DNA of 64,000 nucleotides. Origin: Hypomyces perniciosus (taxonomy: Eukaryota > Ascomycota > Sordariomycetes > Hypocreales > Hypocreaceae). Location: the NCBI GenBank assembly GCA_008477525.1, contig SPDT01000007.1, positions 434,001-498,000 of the forward strand, written 5' to 3'. Below, piece by piece: positions 1-12,175 of the stretch; position 1 is the first letter of the stretch, and each line of letters opens with the position of its first letter. The position numbers and the translations under genes were made by a program. The notes below the pieces were generated by a model, which did not search any database, was not told the origin of the DNA, and saw only the letters and a list, made by a program, of their open reading frames with translations.

Positions 1-3000
1 CAAACGGCAGATAGAGTGCTGACGAGGACGTCTCGCTGGGGTTTTGCGACTGAAGTTGACACCATGTACGAAACGAAACGTTCTTGGAGTTCGCCGGCCA
101 TCCCCTTCGAGCCAGAAGCGACTCCAAGTCTCCCACAATGATTTTCCAAGAGTCCCAGTCGACGACTACATGGTGCGCAACGAGTGAGAGCCTCTGCGGT
201 TGGCCCGGCTGCTCAAAGAAGTCGACTGCAAATACTGGTCCCTTCTGAGGGTCTAGCATGCGCTGTGTGGCTCGGATAACCGAAGTGACCTCTTCGTCGC
301 TCGCTACGGGGTGGGAGGTGATAATGTAGGAGTCATCGATGGCTTCTTCGATGCGCTGTTGCCATCCAGCCTCATGGTCGTGATGAAATCGCGCCCTAAG
401 CATGGCATGCTTGGTTACGATGGCCTCGAACGCGCCACTGAGCTCCGAGAACTTTATAGGCCGTTGGAGTCTAAGGCGGACGCTTTGATTATATCGGTTT
501 TCGTCTGTCGCGTCTAGGCCACCTGAAGCAATACGTTGAAAGTACAACTCCTGAATTGGCGACAATCCAAAGCTTTCGGTTGAGGAGGTTTCGGCAAGAT
601 TCTCCTCGGCTGATGTGCTGTGAAGCGCCAATCCGGAAATGCTTTGGCACTGGACAACATCCCGAAGTGACACCTTGATCCCCTGGGACCGGCATAAGGT
701 CACAACTCGAATAGCGGCGATTGAGTCGCCACCCAAGGAGAGGAATGAGCGGTTGAACGGGACCTCGGGCAGCGGCACATTGAGTGCCTCGCTCCATATC
801 TGCCGCAGTTTCTGTTCAATCATTGTGGCAGCATCGTCCTTGTTGACCTCTTCCTTCCGACCAAGTCTGAGATAATCGGCCACGACTTCAGAGGGCAGTT
901 CGGCAAGCCAGTTTGAAAGGACAGAAATGTTTGGTTGATCCGATGACTTGGAGACGGGAAATTCAGCCAAAGGAATCCACAGACGTGGAATCAAGTCTTC
1001 GGGTAGTTGTTGAGCGAGGACGTCCCGAACAGCCGAGATTTGAAACATCGCATCGCACCTGTCGGCAATCGAGAGTTCATGGACGCCGGAACCTTGCTGC
1101 TCCGTGTTCAAAACGAAATCATTGAGTAGCACGAGAGTGACGATCTGGTCGTCGCGCTTCTCCCCCGTCAGACGCAAAATGACAGCTGCTTGCACCAATG
1201 GGTGAGCAGTAATATGGTGTTCAATCATCTCGCTCAAGTCTACTCTCTGAGCGCAACTGTCCGCCCGATCGGCCCTTCGAGTAACAAAGGTGAATGACCC
1301 GTCGCTGTTCTGGCGAACTAGGTCACCTGTCCGGTAGAAATGGCGTCGTCGTCGATCTTCCGCTTCAAGCGCTAACTCTGGATCCTGGACGAAAGACGGC
1401 TCGACAATGGGGGCATCATTTAGATAGCCCGGGACCAGTAAAGGATTCTCAATTAGTAGCTCGCCAATGGCGCCTACAGGGCTTAATTTATTATAATCGC
1501 CCGGTCGGACTACCCAAAAGGTGCCTGCAAGAGCAGGAAAACCGATGTTAGATGCTTCCCGTGGACTTGTCAACGGTGGACTGTGGGAACAAGTGATGCC
1601 GCATTCGCTGAGACTGTACATTTTATGGACACAGGCGTATCCAAGCCACTTCTGGACCACGGCAGATGCGACTGCTGAGTCGCCTCCAATGCTGATCTTT
1701 TTCAATGATGGCGTGTTGACGGGGTCTAAGAGGGCCGCGAGCGATGGTGTAATTGAAGCGACGTTCACATCAAAGCGCCTGATGAAGCCAACGAGGTCGC
1801 TGACTCGGTCGTGCTCGGAGGGTATACAGAGGCATCCTCCAAAGCCTAAAGTGGTAAAAACGTCCTCAATGGCAGCGCCAGACACGAAAGGTGCAAATTG
1901 CAGAGTGCGGGTACCTGTCTCAAAGTCAAAGAGAGACTGATGGGCACAAATGTTCATACTGAGTGACCCATGCTTGAGAACAACACCTTTTGGTTTGTCG
2001 ACATTTACCCCTACAGTATACATGACAAAAGCGCTGTGGTCTTTGCCCACGGTGGTGTCGAGTAGCCCATTGATCGAAGGCAAGTTGGCGAGTGTCTCCC
2101 CGTCGACGACAACGGTGCGGACGGTCCTTTCGAGACTCTTCAAGCGCTCCGCTTGCTCTCTGTCCGTGAGAATGATTGGGTGGGTGTTAGATCCAAAACG
2201 GCCATGATTACTCGAATCGTCCAAGATGTCCTCGATTCTGTGCAGCGAATCCTGAACTCCGAGAGGAACAACAGTGCCTCCGGATTTCAAAATAGCCAAA
2301 ATGGCGACTATCGCATACCGAGATTTGTTCATGCAGAAACCTACGGCAGTATCTGCGTGCACTCCTAACTCGATCAGTTGTTTTGCTTGACGCGAAGCTA
2401 CACTGTCCAGGTCGCTGTATGTCCAGTCACCATCCCAAGCAGATACGGCGACTGATTCGGGTTGATGGACCGCCACCTCCTCGACTAGATGGTGCAAGCA
2501 CTTCTCGACACAAATAGTGGTTTGGTGTTGATGCCACGCCCGTATGCGAGACTTGTCTTCTCGACTGACCAAGTCAAGGTCTCCAATAATCCCTCGGCCA
2601 TTGGTCTGCGTGATGGAGTGGGCCTCATTGTATTCCGAGAGTTGGCAGAAGACGTGGTCGAACTGGGCGAGAATCGACTCCACTTGCGTCGTTGGGAGGA
2701 TATTGTTGTCAAAACGTGCCTCGAGAGTGATGAAGCCTTCCTCTTGGCTAGTGATGCAGTCCAGTGTGAACGCGTAGCTTTGTAATCCATCTCTGTCGCT
2801 CCCCAATCGCTCAAGCTTGCCGGCCAGAGGCGCTTGGTCGCTCCCCGGTGAGGTTTGGATGGTGAAGACGTGCCCGGGATCAAAGTCGGCCCCTAGGCCT
2901 GGCACAAGTCGTCGAATGTGTTGCAGACCAGTGTGTTCAAATGGTATCATACTGGTCGTTCTACTTTGGACATCTTGAAGGAATTCGTGTAGCGACTGCT

Positions 3001-6000
3001 GCTGGGGGACGGGGACCCGAAAGGGTACGCTCGTCACAGTCGGACCAATCAGGTCGACGATACCTGGCACAGGAGCACTCCTCCCTGACAATGCCACCAT
3101 CATGATGGCCTCTTGCTCTCCGGAGTATGAAGCAAGAACAACAGCCCATGTAGCTCGTAGAAGTGTAGAGGTTGTCACCATGCCCTTTCGATGGGCCTTC
3201 ATCATCACTCGCCGTTCTGCTCTTTGCGCCGGCAACGGCTGGTACAGGGCGTCGGGCAGAGCCGGGAAACGGCTCGATGTCACGCCCTCGAGATGGCGGA
3301 GCCAGAAATGTCGAGTGGCTTGCTCATCTTGCCGAGCCAGATATCGTATGAACCTTGACATGGGCACTGGCGCCGGAGGGGGGGGTTGACCAGCCCACAG
3401 CCGTGTGAGCAGGTCTAGTGTCTTCACGGTACTCCATCCATCGTATAGACAATGATGTATTGTCCAGACAAAATATCGGTGGCTGTCACCCGGCTCGTGG
3501 CCGTTGATCAGAGCTACTCGTGAAAGTGGTCGTCCATATTCGATAGACATACTACGGTCTTGCTCCAGGTAATCAGACAGAGAGGTGATAGCATCTACAT
3601 GCCAGTGCACGGCTTCGTTGACGACGACCTGAACCGCAGCAGCTCGCTGCGTCAAGGCAATACGAGTTCGAAGAATGGGTGTGCAAGCAACAAGACTTTC
3701 CCATGCAGCTCGGAATTCTGCCAAGGCTACGCTATTGGAGATGCGATAGACGCGCTGCATCACATATGCATCCGCTCGGGAGCGCTGTGTCGTAACGACC
3801 ATTAAGCCTTCTTGTAAAGGTGTACTTGGATACACGTCTTCAATCTGACTTGCGTCTACGTTGCACTGCGTTGCCATCGTTTCCAACTCGTCCTTTTCCG
3901 CCCACAGCGCGAACGGGCGAGGGTCGTCTTCGACAACAACATGATGGGTGTCGTCCGCACGAGCCAGCAGTCCCGCTAGATTTTCAATGCGTGGGTGACT
4001 GAAGATATCCGCAACAGTAAGTGTTAGGCCTATATTGCGAGCCGCTGCAACCATGCGAATGGCCGTAACCGAGTCGCCTCCTGCTTGGAAAAAGTGTTCC
4101 CTGGTACTAATAGACTCTGGAGGTCTGCCGAAGGTCGAGGCCCACAGAGATTGTAATTGACGTTCCACCTCTGTCCTTGGTTGCTGCTGCACTGCATCGA
4201 TAAGCGTGAGTGCTCTGATGTGCGCTGGATCCATTGCTTCCAAGAGTCGACACAATGCTCGGCGATCAATCTTCTTTGACGCATTGACTGGTAGCTGAGT
4301 CATGGGAACGAAGAACGTCGGGACCATATGAACAGGTAGCTTCCCAAGGAGAGCATTCTGCAGCGTCTCCAAGTTTGCTTTGAGCCCCAACAACTCCATA
4401 GGATCCAACGGCCGGATGTCCGCACGGCTATGGGACACCACTTCGAGAGCAGCAACGAGCTTCGGCTCACTCTGGTCACCGAATTTGATCAGACTCACGG
4501 TCACGGCACCCATCGTGTCCGGCAGCAGAGGGATAATTGCACTTTCGATCTCGCCAAGTTCGACGCGCTGGCCCCGAATCTTGATCTGAGTATCCTGACG
4601 ACCCATGAAGATGAACGTGCCATTCGGGCCATCTTGTCGGACGAGATCCCCTGTGCGATACATCCTTCGAGGGGAATTACCGCAGAGCCCAAGCTGCTGA
4701 AGAAAAAGGGGGTCGTCCACAAAGGCGCTCGCTGACCTTTCTGTGTCGTTTATATAGCCCCGCGCAAGCGCTGGACTTTCAATGAGCAGCTCACCTGGCG
4801 CGCCCACGGGACACAGGCGGTTGTAGTCGCCCGGTTGGACTACCCAGAAACGGCCTGTGAAAGGCCGTCCAATGTTTGAACAATCCGCAGGGTCTGTGAT
4901 CGGCTTGCTACAGGAGGCGAAGATGGCAGCCTCGGATTGTCCGTATCCATTAATGACCTCAGTATACGGCATCCACTTCCTGACGACAGCCGCACTCGGC
5001 TTTTCGCCGCTGAGGATCAGACGCTTCAGTACAGGCGTCTCTGTGGGATCCAGGAGAAGCCCAGCCACCGTGGAGGTCAACGTCGCCTGGTTGACCGCAA
5101 GCTTGCGCATCGCCGCCGCCAAATTTGTTGTTCGCTCATCTTCCGAAGGCACGCAAACACAGCCGCCCATGACCAGAGTACCGAAGATATCTGTGATGCT
5201 GTCCGCGAAAGTATATGCGGCAAATTGGAGAGTCCTAACACCCGGCCCAATCTGGAAGGCCTTGCCTTGTGATAACAAGGCAGTACTTAATGCCCCGTGC
5301 TCCATCACAACCCCCTTCGGCTTTCCACTGGATCCAGATGTATACAGAAGCCACGCAGCGCTGTTAGGCGAGACGGATGCACTGGTTGCTCCATCGATAG
5401 CGGGCACAGACGTCGAACTCTGGGCGCCAACGATGACAACTCGGAGGTTCATTGCACGGAGTCTTTCGGAATGGGGCGGATCAGCTAGTATGAGGGTAAC
5501 GTTTGCACTGCTGAGAAGTTCTTCTGCGCGCGGGTCATCGATGCCGATGGGAACAACAGCTGCGCCGCTCTTGAGCACAGCCAGAATTGCGGCAATCGTC
5601 CATTTGGACTTTTCCATGCATATTCCAACCATGGTTCCCGGTTCTAATTTCTCTTTGGCAATCAGCTCCTGGCTCAAGACAGTCGCCGAAGCAACGAGTT
5701 CATCGTACGTCCAGTTACCATCCCAGGCGGAGACGGCGGGAGAATGAGGCTGCCGTGCACATATTACCTGGACGAGGTCGTGAATGCATACGTCGACTCG
5801 TGGAAGATCAAGCTCACATATCCGTTGTAATTCCTGCTTATCTGCCTCGGTCAGCGGCGAAAATGCCTGCACTGGTTCATGAGCATGCCGCAGCACGAAC
5901 TTGATAGCTTCCTGAAGTACGCTGAGAATGCTATCAGCGAGTGGGCGTTTCATCTTCGATTCCCAAAAGTCCAAGTTAATATGAAGGTGATCGTGGTCAA

Positions 6001-8746
6001 TGTCAATGTTGAGCGACACATCGTAATCTGTCGGAGTGGTTCTTTCAACAGGCTCGAATGACATGTTGGCATTTGCATATTCGTTCGTTGGCACAACTCG
6101 ATGGAACGAGAGCACAGAATTTCCCCATCGCCGAATGGACATTCCCTGAGGGTCATTGCTCAACGCCGTGGTAATGTTCTGATATGGAAGGCTACGCATA
6201 AAGCCCTCACCCGCAAGTGCTAGCACTTGACTTATAGGCGAGTCTCCCTTCAGGTGCAAACGACATAGCAGGACGTCGATGAACAGTCCAACAGCCTCTT
6301 GAATCCCCGAGAGCGGCGTCTGACGGCGAGAGGTAACGTATGAGAAGCACACGTCGTCCAAATTGGCAAAGCTTCGTAGGACCAAACCCCAGGCGACTTG
6401 GCAGACGTTGACAGGGGTGACGCCGTACTGTCCGCAAAAAGAGTCCAAATGACCTGGTGGTAGGTCCATCTGGGCTTGAATGGCCTGAAGTCCGGACATG
6501 CTTATACTGTTATTGACCGGAAGATACGACTCCTGTGCATTGTCCATGTACTGTGACCAGTAGAGTGAGGTCGGTTCTGTATCAAGACCAAGTTCGTATG
6601 TCGTGAAATTCATGTAAGGGAAGGCTTCCACTTCTGGTAGCGTGCCGCCGTAAGCGTGGGAAAAGTCGCGTAAGAGAACCTCCGTTGATTGACCATCGAC
6701 CAAAGCATGCGAGATATCAAGTTTCACATATATCCCCCCTTCAGGGCCGAAGCGATAGACAAACGATGTTGTGGTTGTATGTCGCGTACGTAGGGAACTG
6801 ACTGTCGTCTAAGATAGCCGCGAAACCTTGATGCCGGGTGACCCAAGGTTCCATGTGTTTCCAAACCACCTGATCGAATTTCCCAAGACGTGTGTCGCTC
6901 TCAATGAATGTCGTGCGTAGTATTGCATGTCGTAACGTGACCTGGGTCCAGCAGGCGATGAGCAACTCAGGATCGAGCGTGTCATCAGATGTAATCCGTA
7001 GAACGAAACGGCATTGATACGCCTGGGGATTCAATTTCTGGCTAATCAGGAAGTTGTCTTGCATGGGCGAGCATGGACCGATGGCCTGCACTGCCGCAAG
7101 AGGATCTGGGGTGATGGATTGTAACCTGGCAAACAGGGTGTCGAGCGCGGTGTATGGCCCATTCAATAGCGGAAAATCGCTGAAGGTGGCCCTCCTGGGG
7201 CTTATCTTCAACTCCTCTGAAAGTCTTGTGATGTTCCGTTGCACTGTACACGCGAATTTTCGACCATTAGGATTGCCTTTCAGGGTGCTGCTGCGGAATG
7301 AAAGGTTCAATCTTTTATCCCAAACAAATACCAAAACTTGGATGGAATTGTTTGCCTTAGCTGCAGCAGGTAGAGGCGGAAGATTGATCCAGCCCATGGG
7401 AGGAAGCACTTCCAAGTTGGAAACTCCTGGCCCAGAGATTCCCAGCGTGTCAGTAGATTGCACCTCAATGTACAATGAGTAGGTATGGTGTGGCGTAGTA
7501 TTACCGCCTGCGATATTTTGTTTCATATCACCCAATGAACTCAAGGTCCCTCGCTTCATTGTGGATCTCATGGCAACATCCTTGATATTCCGCAAGACTT
7601 GGAGAGCCGCCTGCTTGGCTGGTGGTTCTATTGCAAATGAAACAGTCTGGTCAAGGCAATCCACAGTACCTGACAACTCTGGGTGGCTATGTCTTCCATT
7701 AACCACATGACGTACAAATGTGTTGCCGTTCGCTAACTCAAGTTCGTCAGCTGTGAGGAGCAGAGCGGCGTTGACAATGTCAGACGCGTTTGTTCGGAGT
7801 ACTTGGTGACAATTGCCGCGAAGAACCATCTCGGTAGTGCTCTCATCTAATGAAACCGTCACATTGTCTGGCTCCCAGCTCCATTGGGTAAATTGTTCAA
7901 TTGGCGCCGGGACGTCTACGTCTGTTCTTTTTCCGGACTCTTGTAATAAGGGAAATGAATTGACCATCGACGAAGGGCTTGCTATCGATATTAAATTCAG
8001 GAAGTGAATATCTGGGGGCGGCCAAGATCCCACGGTGTCTTGAAGCGCAACGCTGAAGTCATGGATAATGATGCGCCACGAAGTTTGGTCAATCACAGCG
8101 CTATGAGCTGCAAGGACTAATGTTTGTGTCTGTTCGCGGGGGAATATAGTACTGCTCCAAATACAGCGCCGTGCTCGAGCTGGAGACTTCCGCGTAATCT
8201 GTCCACAGCTGCAACTCCGGCCTCTTCGACTCCCCCAAGGACCTCTTCAAATAGCCACGGAGGAGTAATGCCATTGGCATGTGGGCTCGGACTCCATGTT
8301 GTCCCATCAGTTGGTTTAACTGGCGATCGTAGGTTTTGATGTCGATGGACAACAGCATCCAACGCAGACTTGGTAATAGACGCAGGTATGTGCTGGTTCA
8401 GCTTCAAGCCAATCGTTTGTGACGACTGTATCTCATCGCTTTTATTTCTTCCTTCTACTCCGCTCCGCGGACTTTCCGGCTGGATGGCTGCTTTATCGAT
8501 TTGTTGGCCCTGAACAATACGTTCGATCAATTGCAATAAGTTGGATGCACCGATGACGTCGGATATTTCGATCGTGACTCGGTGATCTCGACACTTGGCC
8601 ATGAACTCGATAGCCGACAAAGAGTCCCCTCCCAACGCCAGAAAGGACTTCGTGAGGTCAAGATCCTCTAAATCGATGCTGAGAACCTCAGCTGCGAGGT
8701 TGTAGAGCCAAAGCTCCAAAGAGCTATGGTGCGTGGATAAAGACAT
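1..8746 (-). CDS. Multimodular NRPS, T0-E*-C-A-T-C-A*-T-E..., C-terminus beyond window
   Basis: Nonribosomal peptide synthetase of roughly 2,900 residues in the window, continuing past base 1. Domains in order (plus coordinates): carrier T0 (~8,740-8,530, FLALGGDSLSAI); an epimerase-like E* (~8,470-7,150) whose HHxxxD motif reads AHSAVID; C1 (~7,100-5,900, SHALVDG); A1 (~5,850-4,300; SGSSGKPKGV, ADS at A4, GRQDTQIKIRG), intact; T1 (~4,250-3,980, GGDS); C2 (~3,930-2,560, HHCLYDG); A2* (~2,530-900), eroded; T2 (~880-640, LGGDSIAAI); E (~600-1, AHHVVVDWDSW). The start at 8,746 directly precedes T0, and no adenylation domain lies upstream. A free N-terminal carrier is the usual acceptor for a starter acyl group, which fits the divergent ligase. 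The frame changes near 8,140, 6,797 and 6,737, each by one missing base, so the gene is not continuously open as written. Substrates and product are unknown. Confidence 0.92.
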
Positions 8747-10120
8747 GTTCGGCCTAGATCAAATGTTTTCGCTACCATGGCATTGCGGTCCTGAAAACAT
8801 TACTGTCGTCAGATGCAAGTGTTTTTTGTAGTGGGCCAACCGACGACAATAGGAGCGGGAGATGTGTATTCAACGCAATGATGTCATCCCACAGCCTCAA
8901 AGAGACAAAGGCACAACGATGTGTAGTAGCGAAGGTCCCTTGTGTACGATATGCTGATGAAGAAGAAGAAGCTATCGTGCCATGCTGGCGGTTCCAAAGA
9001 AGGATCCAAACCGCCAGCTATCACACGCTAAGTCCGGACGTATGAGTACGAGTAAGCCATGCTAGGATATGTACTTCGTATGCAGAAGTCACAATCATTA
9101 AGACATATCTACATGTATGGAATGGATCCTTACATGTCCGGTAGTCAGCGCTAGGATCACTTTGTGTTGTATCGATGGGTCCCTACATAGATCCTACGAG
9201 TATGTCATAGGCGTGCGATTTAGTGTTATAGCGCGAAAGGATTCATACGAAGGGTAACATGGTACTCCATACTTTGATTTCCTGATAAATATACGAGTAT
9301 TAGTGCTACGAGTAGGAGGACTACTCCGTACTAGTAGTAACGGGAACCTACTTTCCAAATGTTAAATGAGACCCATGGCATAAAAGCCACCAATCCCAGT
9401 AGGGCAAAAGGACGTGCTATGCTAGGTCTAACTACAGTATTACTAATAAACACACAGGCTCCCCTATATAGCATTTTATCGCCTCAAAGGGCACAGTCTT
9501 CTAGCTCCACTCCCGTCAGCGGGTCGAAGAGACACCCCACTGGCGGCTAGGTTTGCCCGCTTACATACATACATAGTACAGGGTAGTACATACTTGGTAA
9601 TTATAAGCGGTTATATATACACCTACTCCTGCTCGCATGATGACAACTGGGTTCGGGGGGTAGATCCGGGTTTCCGGACACGCCCCTGATCGACTTCCAT
9701 ATGCCTACGGAGTAGTAGTTAGGGCCAAAACTGGACATTAGTTAATAGATTCCATACGAGTACTACAGTACTCATAGGTGTGAGAAAGTTCCACGCCCCC
9801 TTGGGTAGCTTTTTTTTAAGAAAAGTGTGCGGAACTTTGTTACTTCCACTGTACATGCCGCAAGGATCACAAACGTTAGTTCAGTACGAAGTACAAGACC
9901 TATATCCAGATTTTTTGATTAGAGAATAATGCAGATATGTATTTCTATATAAAATCGTGATGTGGGTCTTGTACTGATCTAACGTTTGTGATCCTTGCGG
10001 CATGCACTTAACTTAACGTAAGACGACGAATAGTACTTAATCCGCAAAGCAGTTACTACAACCTTTGAATTCTCACTTTTAGGTCTCTTGAGAAGCCCCT
10101 GTCATACAATTCTCGCAGAT
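8747..10120. promoter_or_regulatory. Divergent intergenic region between NRPS and ligase
   Basis: About 1.4 kb separates the divergent starts of the NRPS and the acyl ligase and should hold both promoters. It is rich in short motifs built from TACGAGTA, TACTCCGTA and ACTAGTAGT, and it contains a strong inverted repeat at 9,854-10,004. I see no conserved coding sequence; the 63-codon frame at 9,359-9,550 has no recognisable features. Confidence 0.6.
9854..10004. repeat. ~150 bp inverted repeat (foldback/MITE-like)
   Basis: Left arm 9,854-9,900 begins CATGCCGCAAGGATCACAAA and right arm 9,963-10,004 ends with its complement. The arms share more than 25 perfect bases; the left arm then has a small insertion before both converge on the AAGACC/GGTCTT segment. 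The ~60 bp centre is AT-rich. No clear target-site duplication is visible, so it may be an old MITE, a foldback or a structured promoter element. Confidence 0.75.
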
Positions 10121-12175
10121 ATGGTTTTCACGACACCAGAATGGTTGGGCAACCTACCTTGCAGCGTTCCCGCCAACACATTGGTGGCGGATTTCGTGTT
10201 CAATGAGTCCTGGCCTCGATTGCCGGAGGCAGCACCAAATGGAACGCTGGTGTGCGCGAGCTCGGGCACCTCGATGTCCCTGCGAGCAATCCGCGAACGA
10301 GTTGACTTGCTGGCGCGCAGTCTCTGCCACCATCTGAACTGGCAGCCTGGAGAAGGGACGCCGTCACAGAAGGTGGTCGGGATATTCAGTGTGAATGCGG
10401 TGCGTACCCACTCGTTCGATAAATGACATTCTGCCCGGCTCGCCCGTCCCAAGTTGCCCGTTTTCTAAGACGTTGGTAGATGGATTTTGTGACACTCTGT
10501 TGGGCCATTCATCGTGCTGGTGGCATTTGTCTACTGCTCCACGCAACAAGCCCGGCCTCGGAGATCGAAGCTCATATGAAACGTAGCAATTGTAGCGCCG
10601 TGTTCACCAATTATGCCTTGCTTCCAACCTGCCTCGCAGCTGCTAGCGGCGCGGGAATAACAGCGGACAGAGTTCACATTCTTGATATCCCTGGCGATGC
10701 GAAACCAGACAATGGCCCTGGCGGAGCGCTGCTCTCCGTAGAAACTCTGATCACCAAGGGTCGCTCCATGAGCACGATCAGTTCGGTCAACTGGGATGAT
10801 GAGGAGGGCTCCGACCGTGTGGCCTTTCTGTGTCCCACCAGCGGCACGTCTGGCATGCAGGTATGAAGACAAGGCTCAGAATTTCGAGATTTCCCCTTTC
10901 AAAAAATTGCGCTGACCACTCAACTCGAGGCTACAGAAATTAGCCATTGTCACGCATCGAGGTATCATCGCCAACATGATGCAAGGCAGAACCTTCGAAG
11001 ACGCTGTAGGGCAGGGCAGCGTGCCGGAGGTCGGACTGGGGATTCTGCCTCTCAGCCACAGTTATGGATTGATCGTCGCCCAGGCAATGTTGTGGCGTGG
11101 AGATACACTGATCCTTCATCCGCGATTTGAGATTCAGGCAATGCTAAAATCGATCGCACAATTCAAGATTGACAGGCTTTACTTGGTATGCATTCTCTGC
11201 GGTTAAGAGGATAGATGAGAATCACCCTAAAACTGACACCCATACAGATTCCACCGATTCTGGCAGCCCTGGCGAACAACGCCTTTCTTCTCGACATGTG
11301 CGATCTTTCGTCTGTCAAATCCATCGTCACTGGTGCGGGAGGTCTTTCCAAAGAGCTGAGCGAGAAGATCAGAGCGCTTCGACCCGGTTGGATCATGCTA
11401 TCCGGATACGGTAGGTCTCAATGTCTTCCAGTCGGTGGCTTCATCTGACAGTTCGACTTGCACTTCAGGACTGACCGAGTGCGCTGTCATGGTGTCTTTG
11501 ACGAGCAAGCGCAGCATTCTACCAGGGTCCTCAGGCATACTCCTCCCGCAATACCGCGCACGTCTCATTGACCTAGAGGGCCAGAAATTCACGGGTATGA
11601 CAAAGCGGGCGAGTTACTGCTCCAGTCGCCAAGCATCATGAAAGGTTATGTGGGCGATGATAAGGCCACAAAGGCGGCCTTCGAGTCCACTGGCTGGCTG
11701 AGAAAACTGGCGATGTTGGCTTGTTTCGCCCTGCGCCAGATGGGACAGAGCACTTGTTCATTGTTGATAGACTGAAAGACATGATCCAGGTGAAGGTACG
11801 TATGCGTGAGAACTTGTTTTCCCTCTACATGAGCTGCGCAAGGTCATTGCCCGGCAATACGCTAACAGAATTCAGGGAATACAAGTAGTGTCATCAGAGA
11901 TTGAGACATGTCTACGGCTCCATCCAGATGTTGGAGATGCGGCCGTCATCGGCATCCCAGATGTCAGGGATGGCGAGCGAGCCAAAGCGTTCATCATTCG
12001 ATCGGTATCTGGTGCCGCGAAGGAGGAAGGGGTGCTCAAAAAAGCCATTGCGAAGCATGTCGAAGAGCACATGACAGAACCACACTGGCTACACCGTCGC
12101 GTCGAGTTCGTGGAACAGTTTCCAAGGAGCCAGGCGGGAAAGATCTTGAAATACAAACTCCGCATGGCAGCGTGA
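10121..12175 (+). CDS. Acyl-AMP/acyl-CoA ligase (ANL superfamily)
   Basis: AMP-dependent ligase of the 4-coumarate/fatty-acyl type, expected to activate a carboxylic acid as acyl-AMP and pass it to CoA or a carrier domain. Six exons; introns 10,400-10,479, 10,861-10,936, 11,186-11,247, 11,411-11,468 and 11,796-11,875. Visible motifs: [16 protein letters not shown] (P-loop), LSGYGLTECA, a TGDVGLF segment, [11 protein letters not shown] (hinge) and [12 protein letters not shown] with the C-terminal lysine. The frame slips by one missing base at the GGG of 11,593-11,595 and again at the AAAA of 11,703-11,706; homology continues on either side. It is divergent from an NRPS that starts with a free carrier, an arrangement known for starter-loading ligases of lipopeptide pathways. 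Its substrate may be the product of the HR-PKS at 35.8 kb (inference). Confidence 0.85.

Noticed and set aside
4857..5747. 296-codon plus-strand open frame
   Set aside because: It lies antisense to the first adenylation domain of the NRPS, whose minus-strand frame carries all A-domain motifs; the plus frame has none.
8101..8160. Intron to explain the frame change in E*
   Set aside because: All GT...AG options here either are too short or run into a stop, and homology to E domains continues uninterrupted across the G5 run.
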